Source: Sphingopyxis sp. LC81 (lineage in GTDB: Bacteria > Pseudomonadota > Alphaproteobacteria > Sphingomonadales > Sphingomonadaceae). Taken from it: a DNA stretch of 64,000 bases. Shown here piece by piece: positions 6,859 to 16,571 of this stretch (within the stretch, counting starts at the first letter, position 1; every line of letters starts with the position of its first letter). The notes beneath the pieces were generated by a model. That model was not told where the DNA came from and did no database searches. It saw nothing but the letters and a program-made list of their open reading frames with translations. Location: contig NZ_JNFD01000021.1 of the NCBI RefSeq assembly GCF_000756375.1, positions 62,001 to 126,000 of the forward strand. Reading direction: 5' to 3'. The position numbers and the translations under genes were made by a program.

Positions 6859-9162
6859 ATGGCATTTCGGAAAGCCGCGTTTGCGGCGGTCATGGTCACG
6901 ACTGCGTTGAACTCGTCGTTGGCATTCGCGCAGGAGTCGGATGACAAGGGTGCGGGACTTGGCGAAGGCGAGATCGTCGTTACCGCGCAGCGCCGTGAAG
7001 AACGGCTGGTCGACGTGCCGATATCGGTCTCCGCGGTCAGCAGCGCCGCGATCGACCGCGCGCAGGTCCGCAACGTGTCGGACATCGCAACGATCGTGCC
7101 GAACATCCAGATCAACGAGACGATCGGCAACAGCTTCGGTCCGCTGATCACGATCCGCGGCCTGTCGCCTTCGGCCGACACCAGCCTCGCTCGCGACCAG
7201 CCCGTGGGCCTCTATATCGACGGGGTGCCGATCGGGAAATCGACCGGCGCGGCCTTCGACACCGTCGATCTGGAACGGGTCGAGGTGCTGCGTGGGCCGC
7301 AGGGCACCTTGTACGGCAAGAATACGATCGGCGGTGCGGTCAATCTGATCACGCGCAAGCCGAGCGGCGAATTCGGCGGCCAATATCTGGCGGGCGCCGG
7401 AAGCTGGGGCCAGTTCAACCAGCGCATTTCGGTCGACCTGCCCGAAGTCGCGGGTTTCAGCGCCAAGGTGGGCCTGATCACCAAGCTCGACGGCGGCTAT
7501 TATCGTAACAGCGTGCGCAAGGACAATTTCGGCGAAGAAGAGTTGTGGGCGGCGCGCGCCGACCTGTTGTGGCGTCCGTCGGGCAGCTTCAGCGCGCTCT
7601 ACAGCTACGATATTTCGGACAGCAAAGGTACGCCGAACCAGCTTGCCACCACTGCGGTCACCGGATCGGGCGCGACCGCGTTCGTCAACGCGCTGCTCCG
7701 GCCCTATGTGGTGAGCGGACGGACGCGCGAGATCGGGGCGCAAAGCGCGCTGCGCAGCGACTATCGTACCAACGGGCACGCGCTCACCCTTGAATGGGAG
7801 CCGGGGATCGGTGACCTCACGCTCAAATCGATCACCGCGCGCCGGACCGCGATTACCCGGTCGGCGAGCGATTTCGACGGCAGCCCCCTCGATCTGCTGC
7901 GCATCATCCTCGACAATAATTACAAGCAGTTCACGCAGGAATTTCAGGCGATCGGAACCGTCGGCGATTTCAAATATACGCTCGGCGCCTTCTATCTCGA
8001 CGACGAATATGATGTGTTCAACCCGCGCTGGAACTTCCAGTTCGGCGGCAACGCCTTCGACATCAGCGAACGCGGCGGCCGTTCGAAATCCTATGCCGGC
8101 TATGGCCAGCTTGCGTGGACGCCGCGCGCGCTCGACGAGAAGCTGACGGCGTCGGTCGGGCTTCGCTACACGCGGGAATCGAAGCACGCCTATGAGCTGC
8201 TGCTGTCCAATTCGGCCTATCGCGTCAATCCGGCGGCGCCCGGTTCAGGGGTGTTCCTGCGCGATGCGAACGGTAATCCGGTCACCCGCAGCGGTGGGCC
8301 CGCCGCGGGCGCACGGCCGGGTGCGGGCGGGATCGGCTATACCGACCTCAGCCCGCTCGAAAATTCGGGGGTGTGGAAGCGGTTCAATCCCGAATTCAAC
8401 ATCCTCTATAAATTCCAGCCTGACTTTTCGGTCTATGGGCGCGTGGCGACGGGCTTCAAGAGCGGGGGCATCAACGATACCGCTGCGACCAACGCGGCCT
8501 TTATGACCTCCTATAATCCGGAAAAGCTGACGTCGTACGAATTGGGCATGAAATATGGCGGCTTCGGCAACCTGCTCAATCTCAACGCCGCAGTCTATCA
8601 CTCGATCTATAAGGATTTTCAGGCCGGGGTGCTCGTCCCCGCGCTGGTGACCACCAACATCATCAACGCGGGCAAGGCGAAATTCACCGGCGTCGAGGTC
8701 GAGGGAACGCTGCGCCCCGTCGAAAGGCTGAGCTTCAACTTCGGCGGTGGCTATGTCGATGCGCGCTACACCGATTTCATCCTGCCCGACGGCACCGACG
8801 TCACCAAAACCTATGTGCTCTCGCGCGTGCCCAAGTGGAACTACCAGATCGGCGGGCTTTATCGCCACGATGCCGGCGTTGGACGACTGGAGGCAAGCCT
8901 CAACTACAGCTGGCGCAGCAGCCAGTTCTCGTCGATCACGCCGGATACGCTGGCGAAGATGCCGTCCTATGGCTTGCTCGACGGGCGCATCGCGCTCACC
9001 CAGATCGAACTTGGCGGCGGCACGACGCTCGAGGTTGCGGCGTGGGGGAAGAATCTGACCGACAAGGAATATCTGGTCAGCGCGATCAACCTCGGTGTCC
9101 TCACGCTCGGCCAATTTGGCGATCCGCGCAGTTTCGGCGGCGAAGTTCGTATCCGCTTCTGA
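6859..9162 (+). CDS. TonB-dependent outer-membrane receptor
   Basis: The product is 767 residues: signal peptide (about 1-25), TonB-box region GEIVVTAQRREERLVDVPIS, plug domain (PNIQINETI..., ERVEVLRGPQGTLYGKNTIGGAVN) and a 22-strand type barrel ending in VRIRF. It belongs to the large sphingomonad receptor group that imports hydrophobic or aromatic nutrients as well as siderophores. The start at 6859 is fixed by GGGAGGAATT immediately upstream. The next gene is an MFS transporter 17 bases downstream, giving an outer/inner membrane uptake pair. The substrate may be a steroid or related compound, judging only from the neighbouring catabolic genes. Confidence 0.92.
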   Translation: MAFRKAAFAAVMVTTALNSSLAFAQESDDKGAGLGEGEIVVTAQRREERLVDVPISVSAVSSAAIDRAQVRNVSDIATIVPNIQINETIGNSFGPLITIRGLSPSADTSLARDQPVGLYIDGVPIGKSTGAAFDTVDLERVEVLRGPQGTLYGKNTIGGAVNLITRKPSGEFGGQYLAGAGSWGQFNQRISVDLPEVAGFSAKVGLITKLDGGYYRNSVRKDNFGEEELWAARADLLWRPSGSFSALYSYDISDSKGTPNQLATTAVTGSGATAFVNALLRPYVVSGRTREIGAQSALRSDYRTNGHALTLEWEPGIGDLTLKSITARRTAITRSASDFDGSPLDLLRIILDNNYKQFTQEFQAIGTVGDFKYTLGAFYLDDEYDVFNPRWNFQFGGNAFDISERGGRSKSYAGYGQLAWTPRALDEKLTASVGLRYTRESKHAYELLLSNSAYRVNPAAPGSGVFLRDANGNPVTRSGGPAAGARPGAGGIGYTDLSPLENSGVWKRFNPEFNILYKFQPDFSVYGRVATGFKSGGINDTAATNAAFMTSYNPEKLTSYELGMKYGGFGNLLNLNAAVYHSIYKDFQAGVLVPALVTTNIINAGKAKFTGVEVEGTLRPVERLSFNFGGGYVDARYTDFILPDGTDVTKTYVLSRVPKWNYQIGGLYRHDAGVGRLEASLNYSWRSSQFSSITPDTLAKMPSYGLLDGRIALTQIELGGGTTLEVAAWGKNLTDKEYLVSAINLGVLTLGQFGDPRSFGGEVRIRF

Positions 9163-9178
9163 TCGCGGCGAAGCCGAT

Positions 9179-10429
9179 ATGTCTATGGTATTGGACCCGC
9201 CGCGCACCGGGTCGCGGTGGGTCCTGCCCTTTTTGGGGGCAGTGACCTTCCTCACCGCGATCGGCAATATCGGGCTGGTGTCGGTCATGCCGACGATCGG
9301 CCGGTTATTGCACATCCCCGATTTTCTGGTTGCGGGCATTTTTTCGCTCTCGGCGCTGACCTGGGCGATCAGCGCGCCCTTCTGGGTGTCGCGGATCGAA
9401 CGCAAGGGGCCGAATCCCTATATTCGCGCGGGGCTCGTGGGCTTCGTCGTGTCTATGGGTGGCTGCGCACTGTCGGTCGAACTGGGCCTGCTGGGACTGC
9501 TCACGCCTTTCGCCGCCTTCCTGCTCTTTTCGATCTTGCGGTCGACCTATGGCCTCCTCGGCTCGGCGGCGGCGACAGCGACGCAGGCGCTGATCGCGGC
9601 GCAGACGGCGGGCGCGGCCCGGACGCGGGCGATCACCACGCTGGCCGGGGCGCTCAGCCTCGGCACCATCGTCGGGCCTGCGATCGCGCCCGCGATGATC
9701 GTCGAGCCGCTGGGACCGCTCGGGCCGATGCTGGGTTTTGCGATATTTGGCGTCATCGCGCTGGGGGGAGCCTATATATTCCTTCCTCGCACGTCGCGCG
9801 GTGTGGCGCCGGTCGTCGGCGGCGCGCCGCAAATATCGCTTACGCAGGTATGGCGCCGGCAGGGGATCGGCCATTATCTGAGCTTTGGGCTGCTGCTCTG
9901 CTCGGCGCAGGCGATCAATCTTTATACGATCGGCTTCGTGATCATCGACCGCATGGCCGACGACCCGATGGCGGCGCAGCGGATGATCGGCATCGCGATG
10001 ACCGCCGCCGCGGTGGCGGCGCTGCTTGGCCAATGGGGTTTCGTCCGGCTGTTCTCGCCGTCGCCGCTGTCGATGATGCGGATCGGCACCGGATTTGCCT
10101 TTGCCGGCAATCTTCTGGCCATATCCCATGGCGGGGTAAACGCCGCCGCCCTGGGCTTCATTCTCGCGAGCTTCGGCTATGGTCTCGCGCGCCCGGGGTT
10201 CAGCGCGGCGGCGTCGCTTGCCGGGTCGACCGAAGATCAGGTCGCAATCGCCTCTGCCATCACCTTCATCGCCGGGGCATCGATCACCTTGCCGCCCGTC
10301 CTCGCCTCCGCCGCCTATCAATGGTGGCGCCCGGCGCCGTTCGCGATCGCCGCGGGGATCGGCGGCGCCCTGCTGCTGAGCCATCTGCTGCCCGTGCTGG
10401 CCCGGCATATTGTCCACAACGAGCGATAG
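9179..10429 (+). CDS. MFS transporter
   Basis: The product is 416 residues with about 12 hydrophobic segments. MFS signals include the loop WVSRIERKGPNPYIRAG between helices 2 and 3 and a central cytoplasmic loop around 205-220. It starts 17 bases after the TonB receptor stop and is probably its operon partner, moving the imported compound across the inner membrane. The start could be ATG 9179 or 9185. The substrate is not evident. Confidence 0.85.
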   Translation: MSMVLDPPRTGSRWVLPFLGAVTFLTAIGNIGLVSVMPTIGRLLHIPDFLVAGIFSLSALTWAISAPFWVSRIERKGPNPYIRAGLVGFVVSMGGCALSVELGLLGLLTPFAAFLLFSILRSTYGLLGSAAATATQALIAAQTAGAARTRAITTLAGALSLGTIVGPAIAPAMIVEPLGPLGPMLGFAIFGVIALGGAYIFLPRTSRGVAPVVGGAPQISLTQVWRRQGIGHYLSFGLLLCSAQAINLYTIGFVIIDRMADDPMAAQRMIGIAMTAAAVAALLGQWGFVRLFSPSPLSMMRIGTGFAFAGNLLAISHGGVNAAALGFILASFGYGLARPGFSAAASLAGSTEDQVAIASAITFIAGASITLPPVLASAAYQWWRPAPFAIAAGIGGALLLSHLLPVLARHIVHNER

Positions 10430-10536
10430 ATCGTTCGCCCCGACCCGCTTTATCCGGCGGATGAAGAGCATAATGTCTGACCATGGCGTGCACGGCCAAT
10501 CAGCCGGTGCACAGAAACAGAAACTGGAGAGAGAGT

Positions 10537-11730
10537 GTGGATCGTTATCTTGTCATTTCGTCGGACGGTCATGTCGGTCTGCCCCCCGAAAAATATCGGG
10601 GCTATCTGGAATCGAAATATCATCAGCAGTTCGACGAGACGGTCCAGCTCGAGATCAAGGCGCGCGAAGAGCATGAAAAGCGCTTCCTGATCGACGATTT
10701 CAACAACAAGTGGCGCTCGCGCGTCGGCGACGGGCTCGAGGGCGCGTGGGACGGTACGATCCGCAACCGCGTGCTCGACGGCGACGGCGTCGCCGCCGAA
10801 GTCCTGTTCCCCGACGGGATCACCGAACGCAACGCGCCGCCCTTTGGCGCCGACATCGGGCTTCGGCCTTCGGCTTCGCGGGCCGAACTGCAGTGGGCCG
10901 GCGCGCGCGCGCACAATCGCTGGCTGGCCGAATTCTGCCAGGACGATCCGCACCGCCGCATCGGGCTGGCCGTCATTCCGGCGCTCTACGACATCGATGA
11001 GACCGCGAAAGAGATCGAATGGGCGAAGCGCCACGGCCTGAAGGGTGTGTTTTTCCCCGCGCTGACCGACGGCTACGACCTCTATAACCACACCAAATAT
11101 CACCGCATCTGGGCGATGCTCCAGGAAATGAACATGCCGCTTCATTTCCACTCGGGCGCCGCGCCCGCCTATGACACGACGCAGCCCGGCTGGATCGGCA
11201 CCTTCCTGTGCGAGTTCGCTTTCTGGATGACGCGGCCCTTGTGGGCGATGACCTTTGGCGGGGTGTTCGAGGAATATCCGAAGCTCAAAGTCTGCTTCAC
11301 CGAGGCTGGCGGCGAATTCTGGTTCCCGTGGGTGATGCAGCTGATGGATGTCCGCGCGTCTGCCAAGCATACGAGCGGGAAACTCGGCGATTATTATGCC
11401 AATATGAGCATGAAGCCGAGCGAGTATTTCGCGCGCAACATCTGGGTCGGCTGTTCGGCGCTGCCCGATGAGGAAACGACGCAGGCCTATTATGACATCG
11501 GCGTCGATCGCATCCTGTGGGGCACCGACTATCCGCATCCCGAGGGCACCTGGCCGCACACCTTCGAAAAAATGTCGGCGAGCCTTGGCGGACTGCCCGA
11601 CGATGATATCCAGGCGATGCTCGGCATCAACGCGCTCGACGTCTATGACGTCGACGCCGACGCGCTGTGGAAAATCGCAGGCGAAATCGGGCCGCGCCGC
11701 GAACTCTTCGTCAAGCAGGCGGCCGAGTAG
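10537..11730 (+). CDS. Amidohydrolase-2 family metal-dependent hydrolase/decarboxylase
   Basis: The product is 397 residues and a TIM-barrel protein of the amidohydrolase-related (ACMSD-like) family. It shows an N-terminal strand with SSDGHVG, mid-protein HFHSG, and the C-terminal signature WGTDYPHPEGTWP, where the Asp is the usual metal/catalytic ligand. The N-terminal motif is D-G-H rather than the D-x-H-x-H of many relatives. I chose GTG 10537 because GGAGAGAGA lies directly upstream; ATG 10483 is in frame but lacks a good site. Members close to steroid and aromatic catabolic genes often hydrolyse or decarboxylate ring-cleavage products, but the substrate cannot be told from sequence alone. 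Confidence 0.85.
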   Translation: MDRYLVISSDGHVGLPPEKYRGYLESKYHQQFDETVQLEIKAREEHEKRFLIDDFNNKWRSRVGDGLEGAWDGTIRNRVLDGDGVAAEVLFPDGITERNAPPFGADIGLRPSASRAELQWAGARAHNRWLAEFCQDDPHRRIGLAVIPALYDIDETAKEIEWAKRHGLKGVFFPALTDGYDLYNHTKYHRIWAMLQEMNMPLHFHSGAAPAYDTTQPGWIGTFLCEFAFWMTRPLWAMTFGGVFEEYPKLKVCFTEAGGEFWFPWVMQLMDVRASAKHTSGKLGDYYANMSMKPSEYFARNIWVGCSALPDEETTQAYYDIGVDRILWGTDYPHPEGTWPHTFEKMSASLGGLPDDDIQAMLGINALDVYDVDADALWKIAGEIGPRRELFVKQAAE

Positions 11731-11751
11731 ACCGGCCGCAGGGGGCGTTCC

Positions 11752-11829
11752 GGGAAACTCGCCGGCGTCGCGGTGCTTGCACGGGCCACCGGCCCGCACT
11801 ACGCACCGCTCCTGCCCGGCGGGTTTCCC
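11752..11829. repeat. Large nested inverted repeat between the amidohydrolase and LysR genes
   Basis: Three nested arms share one centre. The outer pair GGGAAACTCGCCGG / CCGGCGGGTTTCCC matches 13 of 14 positions. The middle pair is GCGGTGC / GCACCGC. The inner pair CGGGCC / GGCCCG has a 3-base loop. The whole 78-base segment can fold into one long interrupted hairpin. It may terminate the amidohydrolase transcript, act in the LysR leader, or be a dispersed REP-like element. Confidence 0.7.
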
Positions 11830-11880
11830 AGAGCGATCATGAAGCGTTCAACTGGCCAGGGCAGGCTCGAAGGTGGGTTG

Positions 11881-12786
11881 ATGTCAAGCTGGCGCGGGAT
11901 CGAGGAATTTCTGGCGGTTGTCGATCAGGGCAGCTTCACGGCTGCCGGCGATCAGCTCGGCCTTTCCAAATCCTATATCAGCAAGACGGTTCACGAACTG
12001 GAAGAGCGGCTGGGCGTGCAACTGCTCGTCCGGACGACGCGCCGCCTGTCGCTGACCGGCGCGGGCGAAAGCTTCCACCGCGAATGCGCGCAGCTGCAAC
12101 AACGGCTGAGCGAGGTCGAAAAGCAGGTCGGACTCTATAGCACCCAGCCGGTGGGCCGGCTGCGCATCGGGCTCAGCGATATTTTCGGTTCGGATTACAT
12201 GTCGGCGCTGCTGGCCGAATTCAGCGCCGAACATCCCGGGATCATGATCGAGCCAATCGCCTATCTGAACGAAAACGAGATTGTTCAGGAAAGCTTCGAC
12301 ATCGTCATCCGTTATGGTGCGCTACCGAATTCGAACTTGCGCGCGCGCACCTTTGGTTATCTCTCCTACTGCCTGTGTGCGGCACCCGAATATGTTGCGG
12401 CCCATGGCTGGCCCAAAAATCCCGAAGCTATGCAGGAGCATGACTGTCTGACCGACCGCAGCGCGTCGATCAATTTCAACGACGACGTCTGTGTCCGGGT
12501 CCAGCCCCGGTGGGCCAGCAACAGCGGCATTGCCCTGCGCAGCGCCGCGCGAAAGGGGCTTGGCATCGCCAGCCTGCCGGTCAGCGTCGTGCGCCAGGAT
12601 CTGACCGAGGGGCGGATGCTCGCGCTTGAGGAGGAATGGTCCTTCTATGACCGGGAATGCTGGGTCGTCTATTCGCCGGGCATCATGTCGGTGGCGACGC
12701 GTGCCTTCATCGACTATCTGGTCCGCCGGACATCGCGCGTGAAAATCCGTCCCTCGATGGCCGCATCGCTCGCCGCGCGATATTAG
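11881..12786 (+). CDS. LysR-family transcriptional regulator
   Basis: The product is 301 residues: an N-terminal winged helix (FLAVVDQGSFTAAGDQLGLSKSYISKTVHELEERLG) and a LysR substrate-binding domain from about 90. ATG 11881 gives the standard LysR N-terminus; upstream ATGs at 11773 and 11839 would add non-conserved residues and run through the hairpin element. The gene ends in a 4-base convergent overlap with the MFS gene on the other strand. Its target may be the flanking amidohydrolase or the MFS gene. Confidence 0.9.
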   Translation: MSSWRGIEEFLAVVDQGSFTAAGDQLGLSKSYISKTVHELEERLGVQLLVRTTRRLSLTGAGESFHRECAQLQQRLSEVEKQVGLYSTQPVGRLRIGLSDIFGSDYMSALLAEFSAEHPGIMIEPIAYLNENEIVQESFDIVIRYGALPNSNLRARTFGYLSYCLCAAPEYVAAHGWPKNPEAMQEHDCLTDRSASINFNDDVCVRVQPRWASNSGIALRSAARKGLGIASLPVSVVRQDLTEGRMLALEEEWSFYDRECWVVYSPGIMSVATRAFIDYLVRRTSRVKIRPSMAASLAARY

Positions 12787-14336
12787 AGGGCATAGCCGCT
12801 ACCTCCATCATCGGGGCGGAGGTGAGGGCGTCCCCGCCCGGGTCGGAAGAGGACGAGGCTCAATATCGCCAATATCCAGGCCCCGGCACCTCCATAGATC
12901 ATGACGGGGCCGAAGCCGGCGATGAGGCCATGCTGCACAATCGCTTCCGGCAGGTTGCCGATGATTGCCTGACTGGTCGACAGCGCTTCGGCATTGCCGG
13001 CGGCGATCGCTTCCGCCGCAACGCGCAGCTCGGCGAGCTCGACACCCTTCGGCGCGGCGCGTTGCAGCGCGGCGGCGATCCCTTCGACGAGTAATATGCC
13101 CATGAGTGCAATGTTCACCGCCAGCGTGATCAGCCGCGCGCTCATGTCGATGCCCGAAGCCATGCCGGCCCGGCTCGGGGCGACCGACGCTGTCGTGGTA
13201 TTGGTCACCGGCGTATTGGTGATACCGATCCCGATGCCCGCAAGAAGCATGCCGGGCAACATGGTCAGCCAGCCCGGTTGTGCCGTAATGCTCCCGAGCT
13301 TCATTGCGACGAAGCCAAGTCCGATCGTGGCCAGGCCGAACGGAATGACGGCACCCGGACCGTATCGAAGCGACATGCGCTCGCCCAAGGGGGGAAAGAT
13401 CAGCGCCGGCAATGTATAGGCGAGCAGGCACAGGCCGGTGCCGAGCGTGTCGTACCCGAGACCGAGCTGAAGATAGATCGGCAGATAGATCATGAAGGGC
13501 CAATAGCTGACGTTCATCGCGATGCAGCCAAGGATGGCGCCCGAAAAGCGGCGGTTTCGAAAGACCGAGAAATCGAACATCGGATGCGTTTGGCGCCGCT
13601 CGGCAAACAGGAATGCGGCGAAACAGAGGGCCGTGGCGGCAGCGATCGCCATCGAAGCGGGAAGGCCAAGCGTAGCTCCCTGCGTGATGAGATAGACCAG
13701 TCCGAATACCGTCAGCGAAAGCGTCAGGATTCCCGTCACGTCGAGGCGGCTGGCGTCCGGATCGCGCGATTCGGTTATCGTGCCGGCCGCAATCGCCAGC
13801 GTCAGGATGGCGAGCGGAAGATGGACAAGAAATATCCATTCCCAGCCCGCCAGTGCGATAATCGCGCCCCCGACGATCGGACCGAAACCGAGGCCGATTC
13901 CCGAGACAACGCCCCAGGTTGCGAAAGCGCGACCTCGATCGCGTGCGTCCTGAAACTGGTGCGAGAGGAGCGCGATCGAGCAGATCAGCATGGCGCCGCC
14001 GGCAAGACCCTGAAGCAGCCGACCCGCGATGAGCAGCGCCATGCTGTCGGCAAGGCCGCAAAGCGCGGAGGTGGCGCCAAAGGCGGTCACGCTGATCAGG
14101 AAGACGCGCTTGCGGCCAAAGCGATCTGCCAGCGTTCCGGTCGCCATCAGCACGGTCGTGCACGCGAGCGTATAGGCGTTCATGACCCACTGGAGTTCCT
14201 GGAAGTCACCGTGAAGGACTTCTTCGAGGCGCGGCAGGATCACCGGAACACTTGTGATCTCGAGGCCGAACATCAGTGCGCCAAGGCACATCGCGAGCAG
14301 GGCCAGCGCGTTTTTGCGGGCAGGGTGGAGAGACAT
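12783..14336 (-). CDS. MFS drug/solute transporter, DHA2 (14-helix) type
   Basis: The product is 517 residues with about 14 hydrophobic segments and DHA2 signatures: VIVPRL-like start of helix 1 (VPVILPRLEEVL), motif A-type GTLADRFGRKRVFL and motif C-like GIGLGFGPIVGGAI. The family exports drugs or metabolites using the proton gradient. ATG 14336 is preferred (GAAAGG nine bases upstream) over GTG 14345. The promoter region is shared with the divergent LysR gene at 14462, the usual arrangement for a LysR-controlled exporter. Confidence 0.9.
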   Translation of the reverse strand: MSLHPARKNALALLAMCLGALMFGLEITSVPVILPRLEEVLHGDFQELQWVMNAYTLACTTVLMATGTLADRFGRKRVFLISVTAFGATSALCGLADSMALLIAGRLLQGLAGGAMLICSIALLSHQFQDARDRGRAFATWGVVSGIGLGFGPIVGGAIIALAGWEWIFLVHLPLAILTLAIAAGTITESRDPDASRLDVTGILTLSLTVFGLVYLITQGATLGLPASMAIAAATALCFAAFLFAERRQTHPMFDFSVFRNRRFSGAILGCIAMNVSYWPFMIYLPIYLQLGLGYDTLGTGLCLLAYTLPALIFPPLGERMSLRYGPGAVIPFGLATIGLGFVAMKLGSITAQPGWLTMLPGMLLAGIGIGITNTPVTNTTTASVAPSRAGMASGIDMSARLITLAVNIALMGILLVEGIAAALQRAAPKGVELAELRVAAEAIAAGNAEALSTSQAIIGNLPEAIVQHGLIAGFGPVMIYGGAGAWILAILSLVLFRPGRGRPHLRPDDGGSGYAL

Positions 14337-14434
14337 GGGCGGCACCTTTCGAATTTCCGGGCCCCTCTGCCCGGCTGGTGCGCTATCTGGGGAGAAGCAA
14401 GTGATGACGGAAATGATTTTATTTTCTGGAATTC

Positions 14435-14446
14435 ATGATCAATCAT
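14435..14446. promoter_or_regulatory. Candidate LysR operator (ATGAT-CA-ATCAT)
   Basis: A perfect 5-bp inverted repeat in an unusually AT-rich stretch lies 16 bases before the LysR start and about 100 bases upstream of the divergent MFS start. It has the size and position expected for a LysR autoregulatory site. Confidence 0.4.
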
Positions 14447-14461
14447 AATTAATTGACCGTC

Positions 14462-15337
14462 ATGGACATCGATCCGGTACTATTGCGGGCGTTCGTGGCG
14501 GTCAGCGAGGCGGGGGGCTTCACGCGGGCCGCCCGGCGGTTGAATCTCACCCAGCCGGCGGTGAGCCACCAGATCCGGCGCCTCGAGGAACAGCTCGGCC
14601 GGTCTCTGATCCGTCGCACGACGCGCCGGTTGACCCTGACCGACGACGGCGAAGAGCTCCTGCTGCACGCGCGCGATATCCTCGCCGGTCTCGACGCGCT
14701 CGCGCAACGCTTCCGAACCTCCCCGGTGACGGGGGTCGTGCGCTTTGGCGCCCCCGAGGCGTTCATGGGCGAACGGTTGCCGGCGCTGCTCTGCCAGTTC
14801 TCGCGCGCCTTTCCCGCGGTGCGGCTCGATGTTCACGTCAGCACCTATCTCGACCTCAGCACGATGATCGCGGCCGAGGAACTGGACCTTGCCGTCGTGC
14901 TTTCCACCGCCGGGGCCGAGAATGGCGGCATCCCGCTGCGGCGGGCGGAGTTCGGGTGGGTCGCGGCCGACAATTTCCTGTTGCCCGAGGGCGCGTCGCT
15001 GCCACTTGCCTTCCATCCCCCGAATTGCGTCAACCGGCTGGTGGGGGTCGCCGCGCTGGATGCCACACCGATCGACTGGCACATCGCTTTCACCTCGCCG
15101 AGCGAACAGGGCCTCCGCGCGGCGGTACGATCGGGGCTGGCGGTCGCGGTGCTGATGCGCAGCGATCTGGAACCCGGCCTACGCCTGCTCGACGGCCACT
15201 ATGGCCTGCCGGCCTTGCCCAGCGCCGATTTCATGCTGATCCGCAGCGGCGGCGCGGCATCCCCGGCGGCGCGCGCCTTTGGCGAGATGCTCGTCGCCAT
15301 GGAGGCGCCGACGATGCCGGCGGGCACAGGACTTTGA
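14462..15337 (+). CDS. LysR-family transcriptional regulator, divergent from the MFS exporter
   Basis: The product is 291 residues: a winged helix (LLRAFVAVSEAGGFTRAARRLNLTQPAVSHQIRRLEEQLG) and an effector-binding domain. ATG 14462 is used; TTG 14453 is in frame but less likely. The divergent arrangement with the exporter gene (126-base shared intergenic region with an inverted repeat) suggests it controls that gene and itself. Confidence 0.9.
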   Translation: MDIDPVLLRAFVAVSEAGGFTRAARRLNLTQPAVSHQIRRLEEQLGRSLIRRTTRRLTLTDDGEELLLHARDILAGLDALAQRFRTSPVTGVVRFGAPEAFMGERLPALLCQFSRAFPAVRLDVHVSTYLDLSTMIAAEELDLAVVLSTAGAENGGIPLRRAEFGWVAADNFLLPEGASLPLAFHPPNCVNRLVGVAALDATPIDWHIAFTSPSEQGLRAAVRSGLAVAVLMRSDLEPGLRLLDGHYGLPALPSADFMLIRSGGAASPAARAFGEMLVAMEAPTMPAGTGL

Positions 15338-15490
15338 GCGACCGCGAAGTGGTGTGCTGGCGCCCGCCCGGCCTCATTGTTCGTCACCACGCACAAACTG
15401 TACGCCATTTGGGTCTTACCTCTGGCGTGGCAATCGATACACTCGCCCGACAAGAGCCGCCCGGAAAGGACGGCCATCCGGGAGACTGAC

Positions 15491-16501
15491 GTGCCAAAGG
15501 TTGAACGCTTTCCGATGCCTATCCCCTATGGCTGGTTCGGGGTCGGCTATGGTGCCGAACTGCAGGTGGGCGATGTCCGTCCGGTCCATTATTTCGGGCG
15601 TGACCTCGTGCTCTTCCGAAACGAGAATGGTGAGGCGGGGCTGCTCGATGCCTATTGCCCGCATCTCGGCGCGCACATGGGGCACGGCGGGCAGGTCGAG
15701 GGCGACAGCCTGCGCTGTCCCTTCCATCACTGGGCCTTCCGCCCCGACGGCTTCTGCAGCAAGATTCCCTATGCCAAGGCCTTCCCGCCGCGCGCGAAGC
15801 GCGAGCCGCTGGCGAAATCCTATCCGGTGGTCGAAAAGAGCGGCGTCATCTGGGCCTGGTATCACCCCGACGACATCGCGCCGACGTTCGACGTCATCGA
15901 CTATCCCGAATTCACCGACCCCGAATGGGCCGCGCCGATCAAGCGCGAATGGCGCTTTGCCAGCAATCCCCAGGAAATTGCCGAAAATGGCGTCGATGTC
16001 GCGCATTTTGCCTATGTCCACGCGATGGACGCGGTGCCGGAGGGCGAAACCGATTATGACGGCGTGCGGCGGCACAGTGTCGCGCGCGGGCATCGTACCA
16101 TCGACCTGCCGTCGGGCGAGCGTAAGCAATTGCCCTATTCGGTCGATACGCTCCAGAACGGGGCAGGGCAGAAGTTCACGCGGCTGAGCGGGCTCGTCGA
16201 GCTGTCGCTTCTGGTCATCGCCACCCCGGTCGAAGCCGACGACGTCGAACTGCGTTTCTGCTTCACGCACCCGAAGGTCGCGCCGGGCTCGCCCGAGGAA
16301 AAGGCGATCGAAGCGGCGATCGAAAATACCTGCGGGCAAAAGGGCGTCGAGGGCGATATTCCGATCTGGCACAACAAGATCCACCGCGCCCGGCCCTATC
16401 TGTGCGACGGCGACGGTCCGATCCTGCGTTTCCGCCGCTATTTCGAGCAATTTTATGCCGATGGCCCCGACGGAAGCCGCCTCGTCGAAGCCGCCGAATA
16501 G
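15491..16501 (+). CDS. KshA-like Rieske non-haem iron oxygenase
   Basis: The product is 336 residues. The Rieske [2Fe-2S] ligands are C56-x-H58 (YCPHLG) and C76-x2-H79 (CPFHHW). The mononuclear iron site is D169-x2-H172-x4-H177 in NGVDVAHFAYVH. The C-terminal FRRYFEQFYADG, preceded by IWHNK, resembles the corresponding region of 3-ketosteroid 9-alpha-hydroxylase oxygenase (KshA) and DAF-36-type sterol Rieske enzymes. It would need a reductase such as KshB, which is not in this window. GTG 15491 follows GGGAG. It is the first gene of a tight four-gene run, so it probably acts on a steroid or a steroid-derived intermediate; the exact position attacked is unknown. Confidence 0.8.
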   Translation: MPKVERFPMPIPYGWFGVGYGAELQVGDVRPVHYFGRDLVLFRNENGEAGLLDAYCPHLGAHMGHGGQVEGDSLRCPFHHWAFRPDGFCSKIPYAKAFPPRAKREPLAKSYPVVEKSGVIWAWYHPDDIAPTFDVIDYPEFTDPEWAAPIKREWRFASNPQEIAENGVDVAHFAYVHAMDAVPEGETDYDGVRRHSVARGHRTIDLPSGERKQLPYSVDTLQNGAGQKFTRLSGLVELSLLVIATPVEADDVELRFCFTHPKVAPGSPEEKAIEAAIENTCGQKGVEGDIPIWHNKIHRARPYLCDGDGPILRFRRYFEQFYADGPDGSRLVEAAE

Positions 16502-16505
16502 ACGC

Positions 16506-16520
16506 TCCGCGCCCCGCGGA
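16506..16520 (+). other. Short hairpin between the Rieske and ADC-like genes
   Basis: TCCGCG-CCC-CGCGGA is a perfect 6-bp stem just after the Rieske gene stop. It could attenuate or stabilise the operon mRNA; it is too short to call a terminator. Confidence 0.25.
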
Positions 16521-16571
16521 AAACCACCACTGCCGACTAGCTGCGCCTTGGGCGCCATAGGGAGAATTGCG

